Origin: SVFI01 sp045643145
GTDB taxonomy: Bacteria; Bacillota; Clostridia; Lachnospirales; Lachnospiraceae
NCBI GenBank assembly: GCA_045643145.1
Contig: JAZUKG010000232.1
Location: 57,505-121,504 of the forward strand
Direction of reading: 5' to 3'
DNA length: 64,000 nt
Below are positions 36,887 through 44,540 of this stretch, in pieces. A program made the position numbers and the translations under genes. The notes below the pieces were generated by a model. It was not told the DNA's origin. It saw only the letters and a list, made by a program, of their open reading frames with translations, and made no database searches. Position 1 is the first letter of the stretch. Every line of letters starts with the position of its first letter.

Positions 36887-36915
36887 TGATTCATGAAGTT
36901 ATGGAGTAAACAGAT

Positions 36916-37647
36916 ATGAGTTTAGATCTTTCTAATTTTAAAAAAGATTTGAGTGAGTTAGGTATTGAACTTTCAGATCAACAATTAGATCAGTTTGTAA
37001 CCTATTATGAACTATTGGTAGAATGGAATTCCTTTATGAATTTAACAGCGATTACAGAATGGGAAGAGGTTTGTAAAAAACATTTTGTGGATTGCTTATC
37101 TATCACAAATTTAATTCCGTTTGATGAACTTTCAAAAATGAATTGCTCTGTTATAGATGTTGGAACCGGAGCCGGATTTCCCGGACTGGTATTGGCTATT
37201 GCATTTCCAAATTTACAGATTACATTACTTGATTCATTAAATAAAAGAATAAAATTTTTAAATGAGGTAATAGAAAAATTAGCACTGGCTAACTGTACTA
37301 TAATACATTCCAGAGCAGAGGATCAGGCTAAGCCTTCGCTACTTAGAGAAAGCTTTGATATTTCAGTATCCAGAGCGGTTGCGAATCTTTCTACTTTATC
37401 AGAATATTGTTTACCGTATGTAAAAGTAGGCGGATCTTTTATTTCTTATAAATCTGAAAAAATAGAAGATGAACTTAGTTTAGCAAAAAATGCAATCTTT
37501 TTATTAGGCGGTGAGCTGAAAGAAAAAAAATCTTTTTATTTACCGGATACAGATATGTATCGCAGTATTGTACAGATTGAAAAAAAACAATCTACTCCAA
37601 AAAAATATCCCAGAAAAGCAGGATTACCATCCAAGGAACCTTTATAG
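36916..37647 (+). CDS. rsmG: 16S rRNA (guanine527-N7)-methyltransferase
   Basis: This 243-residue Rossmann-fold methyltransferase (GidB) acts on 16S rRNA. Motif I DVGTGAGFPGLVLA, a LDSLNKRIKFL strand, and the SRAVANLSTLSEY segment identify it. It starts 29 bases after mnmG. The last codons form the left arm of the terminator. Confidence 0.96.
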   Translation: MSLDLSNFKKDLSELGIELSDQQLDQFVTYYELLVEWNSFMNLTAITEWEEVCKKHFVDCLSITNLIPFDELSKMNCSVIDVGTGAGFPGLVLAIAFPNLQITLLDSLNKRIKFLNEVIEKLALANCTIIHSRAEDQAKPSLLRESFDISVSRAVANLSTLSEYCLPYVKVGGSFISYKSEKIEDELSLAKNAIFLLGGELKEKKSFYLPDTDMYRSIVQIEKKQSTPKKYPRKAGLPSKEPL

Positions 37648-37658
37648 GTTCCTTTTTT
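37633..37658 (+). terminator. Terminator overlapping the end of rsmG
   Basis: AAGGAACC/GGTTCCTT with a six-base loop, followed by T-rich sequence. The loop and right arm include the rsmG stop codon, so the stem is partly coding. Confidence 0.88.
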
Positions 37659-37674
37659 ATTATATATTTAAAAT

Positions 37675-38082
37675 TTATAAATGTTTTTTGATTTTTTCAG
37701 CTATTTTTTCTGAACATTCAAATGGTCCCTGTGGATAGGTCCATCCAAATCCATCATTTTGGTATCTTGGAAAAATATGAAAATGGGCATGACCAAATTC
37801 ACAAAACTCTCCACCATTTTGCATGATACTGTAACCACCGGGCATGTATTCTTTTTTGATTGCCTTGGTTGTATTTTGAATTGTTGCTATTACTTTATTT
37901 ATTATTTCAGTTGGTATCTCTTCTATTGTTTCAGTATGTACTTTAGGTAGTATCAGTACATGACCTTCATTGATTGGATCAATATCTAATACAGTAATAC
38001 AGGATTCATTTTCTGAAATAATATGAGCCGGTAATTCTTTCTTTATAATTTTACAAAAGACACATTCATGATTTGTATTCAT
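37675..38082 (-). CDS. HIT-family nucleotide hydrolase/transferase
   Basis: This 135-residue histidine-triad protein carries the active-site motif HAHFHIFPRY (H-phi-H-phi-H) near residue 98, an N-terminal CVFCKIIKKELPAHII with two Cys of a zinc site, and a GHVLILPKVH strand. The family cleaves nucleotide phosphoramidates or adenylates; the substrate here is unknown. It is oriented against its neighbours, between rsmG and the parS cluster. Confidence 0.93.
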   Translation of the reverse strand: MNTNHECVFCKIIKKELPAHIISENESCITVLDIDPINEGHVLILPKVHTETIEEIPTEIINKVIATIQNTTKAIKKEYMPGGYSIMQNGGEFCEFGHAHFHIFPRYQNDGFGWTYPQGPFECSEKIAEKIKKHL

Positions 38083-38330
38083 TTTTATTTTCCTTTATCT
38101 AATTTTTATTTTTAAGCCAGAACTTTTACACTTACTATGTCTAAAACAAAGTGAGAGTGTGTCTGCTATAGAATACATAATTTTATTTAAATAATATATT
38201 TGTAATTATGTAGTATATAAGATTTATTATAAATTACATTATGAAACATTAAAATAAAAATATTACTAAAAATAGATGATTTTTATCCTTTATTTTCTAC
38301 CTTACTAGATTTAGTATTGTTCCTTAAAAA

Positions 38331-38346
38331 TGTTTCACGTGAAACA
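38331..38346. promoter_or_regulatory. parS site 1
   Basis: Perfect 16-bp palindrome TGTTTCACGTGAAACA, the canonical Spo0J/ParB binding site. Confidence 0.97.
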
Positions 38347-38389
38347 TTTTTATTCTTCTTATTTTCTTTTATTTAGAATATCAAGATTA

Positions 38390-38405
38390 TGTTTCACGTG
38401 AAACA
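38390..38405. promoter_or_regulatory. parS site 2
   Basis: Perfect TGTTTCACGTGAAACA palindrome. Confidence 0.97.
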
Positions 38406-38437
38406 TTTATGTACTAAATATAGTGGAAGTTAATCAT

Positions 38438-38453
38438 TTTTTCACGTGAAACA
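38438..38453. promoter_or_regulatory. parS site 3 (one mismatch)
   Basis: TTTTTCACGTGAAACA, with one change in the outer left half-site. Confidence 0.88.
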
Positions 38454-38472
38454 TAATAAAATAGAAAATAAA

Positions 38473-38488
38473 GTTTTCACGTGAAACA
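38473..38488. promoter_or_regulatory. parS site 4 (two mismatches)
   Basis: GTTTTCACGTGAAACA. The core TTTCACGTGAAAC half is retained on the right and the outer two bases on the left differ. Confidence 0.82.
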
Positions 38489-38641
38489 TTTTTTAGATAA
38501 AGAAAGGAATACAATATCTAGTAATTTAGGGTAAATCAGGAAAAAATCTATTATAGATAATTGATTTAATAAGTGATATAATCTTTTAGGTATGTGGGAA
38601 TTGAAAGAAATGTCGGATAGAAAACCGATTAGGAGGATAAA

Positions 38642-39412
38642 ATGAGTAGGGTAATTGCAGTAGCAAATCAAAAAGGTGGAGTTGGTAAAACAACAACTTC
38701 TATAAACTTAGCAGCATGTATTGCTGAAAAAAATAAAAAGGTATTAGTTATTGATACAGATCCTCAGGGAAATACAACCAGTGGATTTGGTATTGATAAG
38801 AATAATTTAGATAATACGGTATATGAATTAATTCTTGGAGAATGTTCAATTTTTGATTGTATCATTAAAGATGCTATTCCAAATGTTTCAGTTTTAGCAT
38901 CTAATGTAAATTTAGCTGCTGCTGAAATTGAATTAATCGGAGTAGATAAGAAGGAATTTATTTTGAAAAATGAAGTAGATTTCATTCGAGATGATTATGA
39001 TTATATTATTATTGATTGTCCTCCGTCACTGAATATGTTAACAATCAATGCAATGACAACTGCGGATTCTGTTTTAGTTCCGATTCAGTGTGAGTTTTAT
39101 GCATTGGAGGGATTAAGTCAGTTAATCCATACAGTGAATTTGATTAAAGAAAGATTGAATCCGGAACTTTCCATGGAGGGAGTCGTATTTACTATGTATG
39201 ATTCCAGAACAAATTTATCGATGCAGGTTGTAGAAAATGTAAAAGCAAACCTTCAGGAAAATATTTGTGAAACAATCATTCCGAGAAATATCAGATTAGC
39301 AGAAGCTCCAAGTTATGGAATGCCTATTACTATGTATGATTCCAGATCAACCGGAGCAGAAAGTTATCGTAAATTAGCAAATGAAATTATGAATAAGAGA
39401 AGAAAAAGATAA
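38642..39412 (+). CDS. parA: Chromosome partitioning ATPase ParA/Soj
   Basis: This 256-residue Walker-type ATPase drives origin segregation and modulates DnaA. The deviant Walker A KGGVGKTTTSINLA and the DPQGNTT and IIDCPPSLN motifs are intact. AGGAGG precedes the ATG. It sits immediately after four parS sites and 29 bases upstream of parB. Confidence 0.97.
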   Translation: MSRVIAVANQKGGVGKTTTSINLAACIAEKNKKVLVIDTDPQGNTTSGFGIDKNNLDNTVYELILGECSIFDCIIKDAIPNVSVLASNVNLAAAEIELIGVDKKEFILKNEVDFIRDDYDYIIIDCPPSLNMLTINAMTTADSVLVPIQCEFYALEGLSQLIHTVNLIKERLNPELSMEGVVFTMYDSRTNLSMQVVENVKANLQENICETIIPRNIRLAEAPSYGMPITMYDSRSTGAESYRKLANEIMNKRRKR

Positions 39413-39441
39413 TAGTTCTTTCTTTATATAAGGAGATAAAC

Positions 39442-40338
39442 ATGGCAACAGCTAAGAAAACAACATCTTCAAAGGCAAAAGGTCTTGGCAGAGGATTGGA
39501 TTCGTTAATACCTACTACCACTGTTAAGAAAAAATCTGAAGAACCTGTTACTGAGAAGAGTACAAATGTTTTAAATATCACAAAGGTTGAACCAAACAGA
39601 AAGCAGCCAAGAAAGAAATTTGATGAAGATTCATTATTAGAATTATCAGATTCTATTAAACAGTATGGTGTGTTAGAACCTATTCTTGTTCAGCCGAGAG
39701 AAGATTATTATGAAATTATTTCCGGTGAACGTAGATGGCGAGCAGCAAAACAGGCCGGACTGAAAGAAATTCCTGTTGTAATCAAGGATTTAACGGATCA
39801 GGAAATCGCAGAAATTTCATTAATTGAAAATATTCAAAGAGAAGATTTGAATCCGATTGAAGAAGCATTGGCTTATAAAAGACTTTTAACAGAGTTTAAT
39901 TTAAAGCAGGATGAACTAGCAGAAAAGGTTTCAAAATCAAGAACTGCGGTAACAAACTCTATGAGATTGTTAAAGTTATCGGATGAAGTACAGCAAATGA
40001 TAGTAGAAGATATGATTTCTACCGGTCATGCCAGAGCTTTAATTGCAGTAGAAGATAAAGATATGCAGTACACATTGGCTCAGAGAATTTTTGATGAAAA
40101 GTTAAGTGTACGTGAAGTAGAAAAGCTGGTTAAGAATTTAGATAAGCCTGCAAAAGAAAAAAAGCAAAAAAATATAGATGAAAGCATGATGGTCATATAT
40201 AATGATATTAGTGAGAAAATGAAGAAATCTTTGGGAACAAAGGTAAGTATTTCTCCAAAGGAAAACGGTAGCGGAAAAATCGAAATCGAATTCTATTCTC
40301 ATGATGATTTAGACCGAATCATCAATATGTTGAAATAA
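39442..40338 (+). CDS. parB: Chromosome partitioning protein ParB/Spo0J
   Basis: This 298-residue CTPase/DNA-binding clamp recognises parS. The N-terminal segment KAKGLGRGLDSLIP, the CTP-binding GERRWRAAKQAGL, the NIQREDLNPIEEA segment and a helix-turn-helix (LAEKVSKSRTAVTNSMRLL) are present. A Lys-rich linker precedes the C-terminal dimer domain. A fifth parS-like site lies just after the stop. Confidence 0.97.
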   Translation: MATAKKTTSSKAKGLGRGLDSLIPTTTVKKKSEEPVTEKSTNVLNITKVEPNRKQPRKKFDEDSLLELSDSIKQYGVLEPILVQPREDYYEIISGERRWRAAKQAGLKEIPVVIKDLTDQEIAEISLIENIQREDLNPIEEALAYKRLLTEFNLKQDELAEKVSKSRTAVTNSMRLLKLSDEVQQMIVEDMISTGHARALIAVEDKDMQYTLAQRIFDEKLSVREVEKLVKNLDKPAKEKKQKNIDESMMVIYNDISEKMKKSLGTKVSISPKENGSGKIEIEFYSHDDLDRIINMLK

Positions 40339-40339
40339 A

Positions 40340-40355
40340 TGTTTCACGTGAATCA
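40340..40355. promoter_or_regulatory. parS site 5 (one mismatch)
   Basis: TGTTTCACGTGAATCA starts two bases after the parB stop codon. It has one mismatch to the canonical palindrome. Confidence 0.88.
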
Positions 40356-40384
40356 AAATATAGATATAATACGTAAGAAGATAG

Positions 40385-40454
40385 TATCAAGTTTTCTGTA
40401 AATCTTGATATGAAGCCCTGGTTTATCAGTGTATCTGATTAAAATAGCAAGGGC
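40385..40454 (+). other. Two stem-loops in the parB-DUF4446 spacer
   Basis: TATCAAG/CTTGATA (40385-40410), then GCCCT/AGGGC (40415-40454) enclosing ATCAG/CTGAT. There is no U-tract on either strand downstream, so it is not a plain terminator. It may be a structured 5' leader of the next gene. Confidence 0.4.
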
Positions 40455-40476
40455 CTAAAAAAGTGAGGAAAGATAA

Positions 40477-40989
40477 ATGAATAGTGAATTACTGAATAGT
40501 TTAGGACTGGGTAATTTGGATATTGCTTATCTGTTTCTTGCTATGATTGTACTGATTATCATTTTGTTTATTCTGTTGATTGTTGTTATGAGTAAACAGT
40601 CAAAGCTGAAAAAAAGATATGAAGCATTCATGCAGGGTAAGGAAGCAGTAAGCCTGGAAGACCAAATTGTTGATTTAGTTCAGGATGTAGAATCCTTAAA
40701 GGGAAAATCTAAAGATAACAGAAGAGAAATTAAACAAATATATAAGCGTTTGGAATCTGTATTCCAAAAGGTTGGAATAATAAAATATGATGCTTTTTCT
40801 CAGATGGGAGGAAAACTCAGTTATTCCATTGCATTACTGGATGAAACAAATACAGGATTTATTATTAACTCGGTTCACAGCACTGACGGATGTTATTCTT
40901 ATACAAAAGAAATAAAGAACGGTGAATGTGAAATTTCTTTGGGTGAAGAAGAACAGAAAGCATTAGATATGGCAATGAGTCAGTATTAA
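40477..40989 (+). CDS. DUF4446 family membrane-anchored protein
   Basis: This 170-residue protein has one strong N-terminal membrane helix (about 15-38, IAYLFLAMIVLIIILFILLIVV), then a coiled-coil stretch (45-100) and a compact C-terminal domain containing KYDAFSQMGGKLSYSIALLD. This layout and the position after parB match DUF4446 of Clostridia. Function is unknown; the location suggests an envelope or segregation-related role but nothing proves it. Confidence 0.8.
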   Translation: MNSELLNSLGLGNLDIAYLFLAMIVLIIILFILLIVVMSKQSKLKKRYEAFMQGKEAVSLEDQIVDLVQDVESLKGKSKDNRREIKQIYKRLESVFQKVGIIKYDAFSQMGGKLSYSIALLDETNTGFIINSVHSTDGCYSYTKEIKNGECEISLGEEEQKALDMAMSQY

Positions 40990-41060
40990 AAGCTGATCGT
41001 AAAGTAGAAATTAGATTCGTAAGAATCAAAAATAGAAATCTTTGAAAAGAGGAGAAGAAT

Positions 41061-42350
41061 ATGTTAGACATTAAATTTTTAAGAGAAAATCCTGATGTAG
41101 TAAAAGAGAATATCAAGAAGAAATTTCAGGATGAGAAGTTACCACTTGTTGATGAGGTAATTGCACTTGATTTACAGAATCGTAATGCAAAACAGGAAGC
41201 AGATGAGCTTCGTGCTTCAAAAAATAAAATTTCGAAAGAAATCGGTGCTTTAATGGCACAGGGTAAAAAGGAAGAAGCGGAAGAAGTAAAGAAGCAGGTT
41301 GCTGCAAATGCAAAACGTCTTGCTGAACTTGAAAAGCTCGAACCGGAACTTCAGGAAAAAGTAAATGAAATTATGATGAAGATTCCAAACATCATTGATG
41401 ATTCAGTACCAATTGGAGAAAATGATACACAGAATGTTGAAATTGAAAAATTCGGTGAACCGGTAGTTCCGGATTTTGAAGTACCATATCATGCTGATAT
41501 TTTAGATAGTATGGATGGTGTTGACAAAGAAGCAGCCGGTCGTACATCAGGTAATGGTTTCTATTATCTTTTAGGTGATGCTGCCAGACTTCATTCAGCA
41601 ATGATCAGCTATGCCAGAGATTTTATGATTGATAAAGGATTTACTTATGCAATTCCTCCTTTCATGATTCGTAGTAATGTTGTTACAGGTGTTATGAGTT
41701 TCGATGAAATGGAAGCTATGATGTATAAGATTGAAGGAGAAGATCTTTACTTAATCGGTACTTCTGAGCATTCTATGATTGGTCGTTTCCAAGGACAGAT
41801 TGTTGATGAAGCAAAGCTTCCTATTACTATGACTTCTTACTCTCCATGTTTCCGTAAAGAAGTTGGTGCACATGGAATGGAAGAAAGAGGAGTTTACCGT
41901 GTACATCAGTTTGAAAAACAGGAAATGGTAGTTCTTTGTAAGCCGGAAGACTCTATGGACTGGTATAACAAAATGTGGTCTTATACAGTAGAGTTCTTTA
42001 GAAGCCTTGATGTTCCTGTTCGTACTTTAGAGTGCTGTTCAGGTGACCTGGCAGATCTTAAAGTAAAATCTTGTGACGTTGAAGCTTGGAGTCCTCGTCA
42101 GCAGAAATACTTTGAAGTTGGTTCATGTTCAACATTAGGAGATGCTCAGGCCAGAAGACTTAAAATCCGTACAAAGGGTGAAAACGGAACATACCTTGTT
42201 CATACATTAAATAATACAGTACTTGCTACTCCACGTGGACTGATTGCAGTATTAGAGAATAATGTAAATGCGGATGGATCTGTAAATATTCCAAAAGCAC
42301 TTCAGCCATACATGGGTGGTAAGACCATTATTATGCCAAAGAATAAATAA
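41061..42350 (+). CDS. serS: Seryl-tRNA synthetase
   Basis: This 429-residue class II synthetase charges tRNA-Ser. It has the N-terminal long antiparallel coiled-coil arm (about 30-100), motif 2 (FRKEVGAHGMEERGVYRVHQ, wording partly variable), and motif 3 with NNTVLATPRGLIAVLEN. Length is normal. AGAGGAG precedes the ATG. No T-box-like leader is visible upstream, in contrast to tyrS. Confidence 0.97.
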   Translation: MLDIKFLRENPDVVKENIKKKFQDEKLPLVDEVIALDLQNRNAKQEADELRASKNKISKEIGALMAQGKKEEAEEVKKQVAANAKRLAELEKLEPELQEKVNEIMMKIPNIIDDSVPIGENDTQNVEIEKFGEPVVPDFEVPYHADILDSMDGVDKEAAGRTSGNGFYYLLGDAARLHSAMISYARDFMIDKGFTYAIPPFMIRSNVVTGVMSFDEMEAMMYKIEGEDLYLIGTSEHSMIGRFQGQIVDEAKLPITMTSYSPCFRKEVGAHGMEERGVYRVHQFEKQEMVVLCKPEDSMDWYNKMWSYTVEFFRSLDVPVRTLECCSGDLADLKVKSCDVEAWSPRQQKYFEVGSCSTLGDAQARRLKIRTKGENGTYLVHTLNNTVLATPRGLIAVLENNVNADGSVNIPKALQPYMGGKTIIMPKNK

Positions 42351-42393
42351 GAAATAATATTATGTAAACCAATAAACAAAGGAGGTGAAATCT

Positions 42394-43278
42394 TTGCATA
42401 GGTATTTAAGAGCAATCGGCTTTTCCGATATTTCAAACAGAACTGAGGCAAATCGATTGCTGGGATATATCATCAGTAATCCGGATGACAGGAAATATGT
42501 TTCCATTCAGGATTCAGATCTTATGTTTGCAGAATACAGCAAAGATTTTGCCGAGAATATTGGTATTAGTGTCAGAGGAGAATATAACGAAAATAATGAA
42601 TTTACCTGTAGTTATTATTTTCCTTATGTAAAGGGATTATGTATCAGTTCATATGAAAATATTTCCATAGAACGTCATATTGAAAAGGAATCGTATGCCG
42701 GTGTTTGTGATGAAATGAAGGTCGGTGTTTCTTTGATTTTTTATCTTCAAAATGTGATGGATTACTTAAAAATCAGAAATGGAAATAAGCTTCCGATGAA
42801 GGGTACTTCTCTCATGTTATCCTGTCTTTCAACAGAGGGAATGATTTTATTCCCGGTTGAGAAAAAGGAAGCAGACAGAAAAAGACAAAGTACAGAAAAG
42901 AAAAATCGTAATCTGCTCATTCAGGCAGCCAGAAATGGCGATGAACAGGCCATGGAAAGTTTAACCTTGGAAGATATCGATTTATATGCCAGTGTCTCAA
43001 AAAAGATTTTGAAGGAAGATGTTTTTACATTGGTGGATACGTATTTTATGCCTTATGGTGTGGAATGCGATCAGTATTCTGTTCTGGGTGAAATTTCGGA
43101 TTATCAGTATATTACAAATGAATTGACCCGGGAAAGGCTTTGCAGACTGACAGTTGGTTGTAATGATTTGTATTTTGATGTCTGTATCAATGAAAAGGAT
43201 CTAATCGGTGAACCCGGAGTCGGCAGACGATTCAAGGGCACCATTTGGATGCAGGGATTTATAAATTTTCCTGAATAA
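42394..43278 (+). CDS. DUF3881 family protein
   Basis: This 294-residue soluble protein starts with TTG at 42394. GGAGGTG six bases upstream sets this start; the in-frame GTG at 42385 is part of that ribosome site. It begins LHRYLRAIGFSDI and carries a SYYFPYVKGLCIS stretch, then a central charged linker near 180 and a C-terminal domain with WMQGFINFPE. I recognise it as DUF3881, a Lachnospiraceae-enriched family usually next to serS. No catalytic motif is visible and its function is unknown. Confidence 0.75.
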   Translation: MHRYLRAIGFSDISNRTEANRLLGYIISNPDDRKYVSIQDSDLMFAEYSKDFAENIGISVRGEYNENNEFTCSYYFPYVKGLCISSYENISIERHIEKESYAGVCDEMKVGVSLIFYLQNVMDYLKIRNGNKLPMKGTSLMLSCLSTEGMILFPVEKKEADRKRQSTEKKNRNLLIQAARNGDEQAMESLTLEDIDLYASVSKKILKEDVFTLVDTYFMPYGVECDQYSVLGEISDYQYITNELTRERLCRLTVGCNDLYFDVCINEKDLIGEPGVGRRFKGTIWMQGFINFPE

Positions 43279-43284
43279 TAAGTT

Positions 43285-43356
43285 GTCATGTTAGTTTAAT
43301 GGATAGAACGGGCGCCTCCTAAGCGTCTGATATGGGTTCGATTCCCGTACATGACG
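43285..43356 (+). tRNA. tRNA-Arg (CCT)
   Basis: A 72-base cloverleaf with acceptor GTCATGT/ACATGAC, anticodon stem GGCGC/GCGTC (one G-T) around loop CTCCTAA, and T arm ATGGG/CCCGT with loop TTCGATT. Anticodon CCT decodes AGG. The discriminator base is G and CCA is not encoded. It starts seven bases after the DUF3881 stop. Confidence 0.93.
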
Positions 43357-43365
43357 TTCTTCATG

Positions 43366-43404
43366 CGGAATGATTTTTCTTTTGATAAGTCATTCCGTTC
43401 TTTA
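43366..43404 (+). terminator. Probable terminator after tRNA-Arg
   Basis: Perfect 8-bp stem CGGAATGA/TCATTCCG with a 16-base loop, followed by TTCTTTAT. The U-tract is interrupted, so it is moderate. Confidence 0.55.
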
Positions 43405-43580
43405 TCGTATGGGAATTGCTAAACAGAAAGAGAATATGCTATATTATAGATAATTATTTATAATGATAGGTTGCACTTGATAGTATCAAGAAGTGTATTC
43501 GATTGAGATAGTATTAAATATGGTATGGAAACTGTAAAAATCCTGACTGTAAATAATCAGGAAGAATAAAGAATAAGATT

Positions 43581-44540
43581 ATGAATTACGTAGTTTTAGA
43601 CCTGGAATGGAATCAGGACGCAGAGAGAAAAAATTCAAAAAAGCATGAAAAAATACCTTTTGAAATCATAGAAATCGGTGCGATTAAATTGGATGAAGAT
43701 CGAAATACGATTGGTGAGTTCAGTAAATTAATCAGACCGGTAGTTTACAAGAATATGCATTATATTACGGAAAATATGATGCATATTCATATGGAAGATT
43801 TGGAAAAGGAAATGCCTTTTGTTAAGGTAATGAAAAAGTTTCTCAGATGGTGTAAGGATGACGTCATCTTTTGTACCTGGGGAAATTTGGATTTAGTAGA
43901 ACTTCAGAGAAATATGGCATATTATCATATGCCTTTATTATCAGACGGACCTTTTGCATTTTTGGATATACAAAAATTATTCAGTATTGCATTTGAGGAT
44001 GGAAAGAGCAGACGTTCTTTGGAATATGCCATAGACTTTTTGAAACTGGAAAAAGATATTCCGTTTCACAGAGCATTTAGTGATGCGTATTATACAGCAA
44101 AGATACTTGAAAAAATACCAAAGGATATCGAGGAATACTGTTCCTTTGATGTATGCTCTTTGCCGAAAAGTAAGGATGAAGAGATTTATAAAACCTTTAG
44201 CGGATATGCAAAATACATTTCCCGTTTGTTTGAACACAAGGCAAAGGCAATTCAGGATAAGGAAGTATTGTCGACAAGATGTTATATCTGCGGAAAAATG
44301 ACGAAAAGAAAAATAAAATGGTTTACTCCAAACGGTAAACATTATTTAAGTGTTTCACAGTGTGAGGAACATGGGATTATGAAGGGGAAAATAAGGATTC
44401 GTAAACCTTATTTTCACACCCAGAATCCGGAAAACTGTTATGTAGTCAAGACATTAAAAATGATAGATGAAGAGGAATTGGCTCTTCTGTTAGAAAAAAG
44501 AGATCACGCCAAAGAGGCGAAGCAGAAAAGAAAGAATTAG
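43581..44540 (+). CDS. DEDDh 3'-5' exonuclease with zinc-ribbon-like tail
   Basis: This 319-residue protein begins MNYVVLDLEWNQ, giving the first DxE of the DnaQ/RNase T exonuclease fold. The second Asp lies in TWGNLDLVEL and the last His/Asp pair in HRAFSDAYYTA (about 172-182). After the nuclease (about 1-190) a tail carries CYICGK, then CEEHG about 30 residues later, a possible zinc ribbon. The substrate, RNA or DNA, is not decidable. The ribosome site is weak. Its stop overlaps the convergent dac gene by four bases. Confidence 0.85.
   Translation: MNYVVLDLEWNQDAERKNSKKHEKIPFEIIEIGAIKLDEDRNTIGEFSKLIRPVVYKNMHYITENMMHIHMEDLEKEMPFVKVMKKFLRWCKDDVIFCTWGNLDLVELQRNMAYYHMPLLSDGPFAFLDIQKLFSIAFEDGKSRRSLEYAIDFLKLEKDIPFHRAFSDAYYTAKILEKIPKDIEEYCSFDVCSLPKSKDEEIYKTFSGYAKYISRLFEHKAKAIQDKEVLSTRCYICGKMTKRKIKWFTPNGKHYLSVSQCEEHGIMKGKIRIRKPYFHTQNPENCYVVKTLKMIDEEELALLLEKRDHAKEAKQKRKN

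Larger units (their letters stand above)
38083..38641. other. AT-rich centromere-like spacer before parA
   Basis: There is no gene in about 560 bases. Four parS or parS-like sites lie in its right half (38331-38488, listed separately). The left half (38083-38330) is AT-rich with no supported feature. It is the expected chromosomal partition site next to the origin. Confidence 0.8.

Noticed and set aside
38083..38330. Possible gene or sRNA left of the parS cluster
   Set aside because: No ORF with start signals, no convincing hairpin; only AT-rich sequence.
40340..40355. Terminator after parB
   Set aside because: The palindrome there is a parS site; no U-tract follows.
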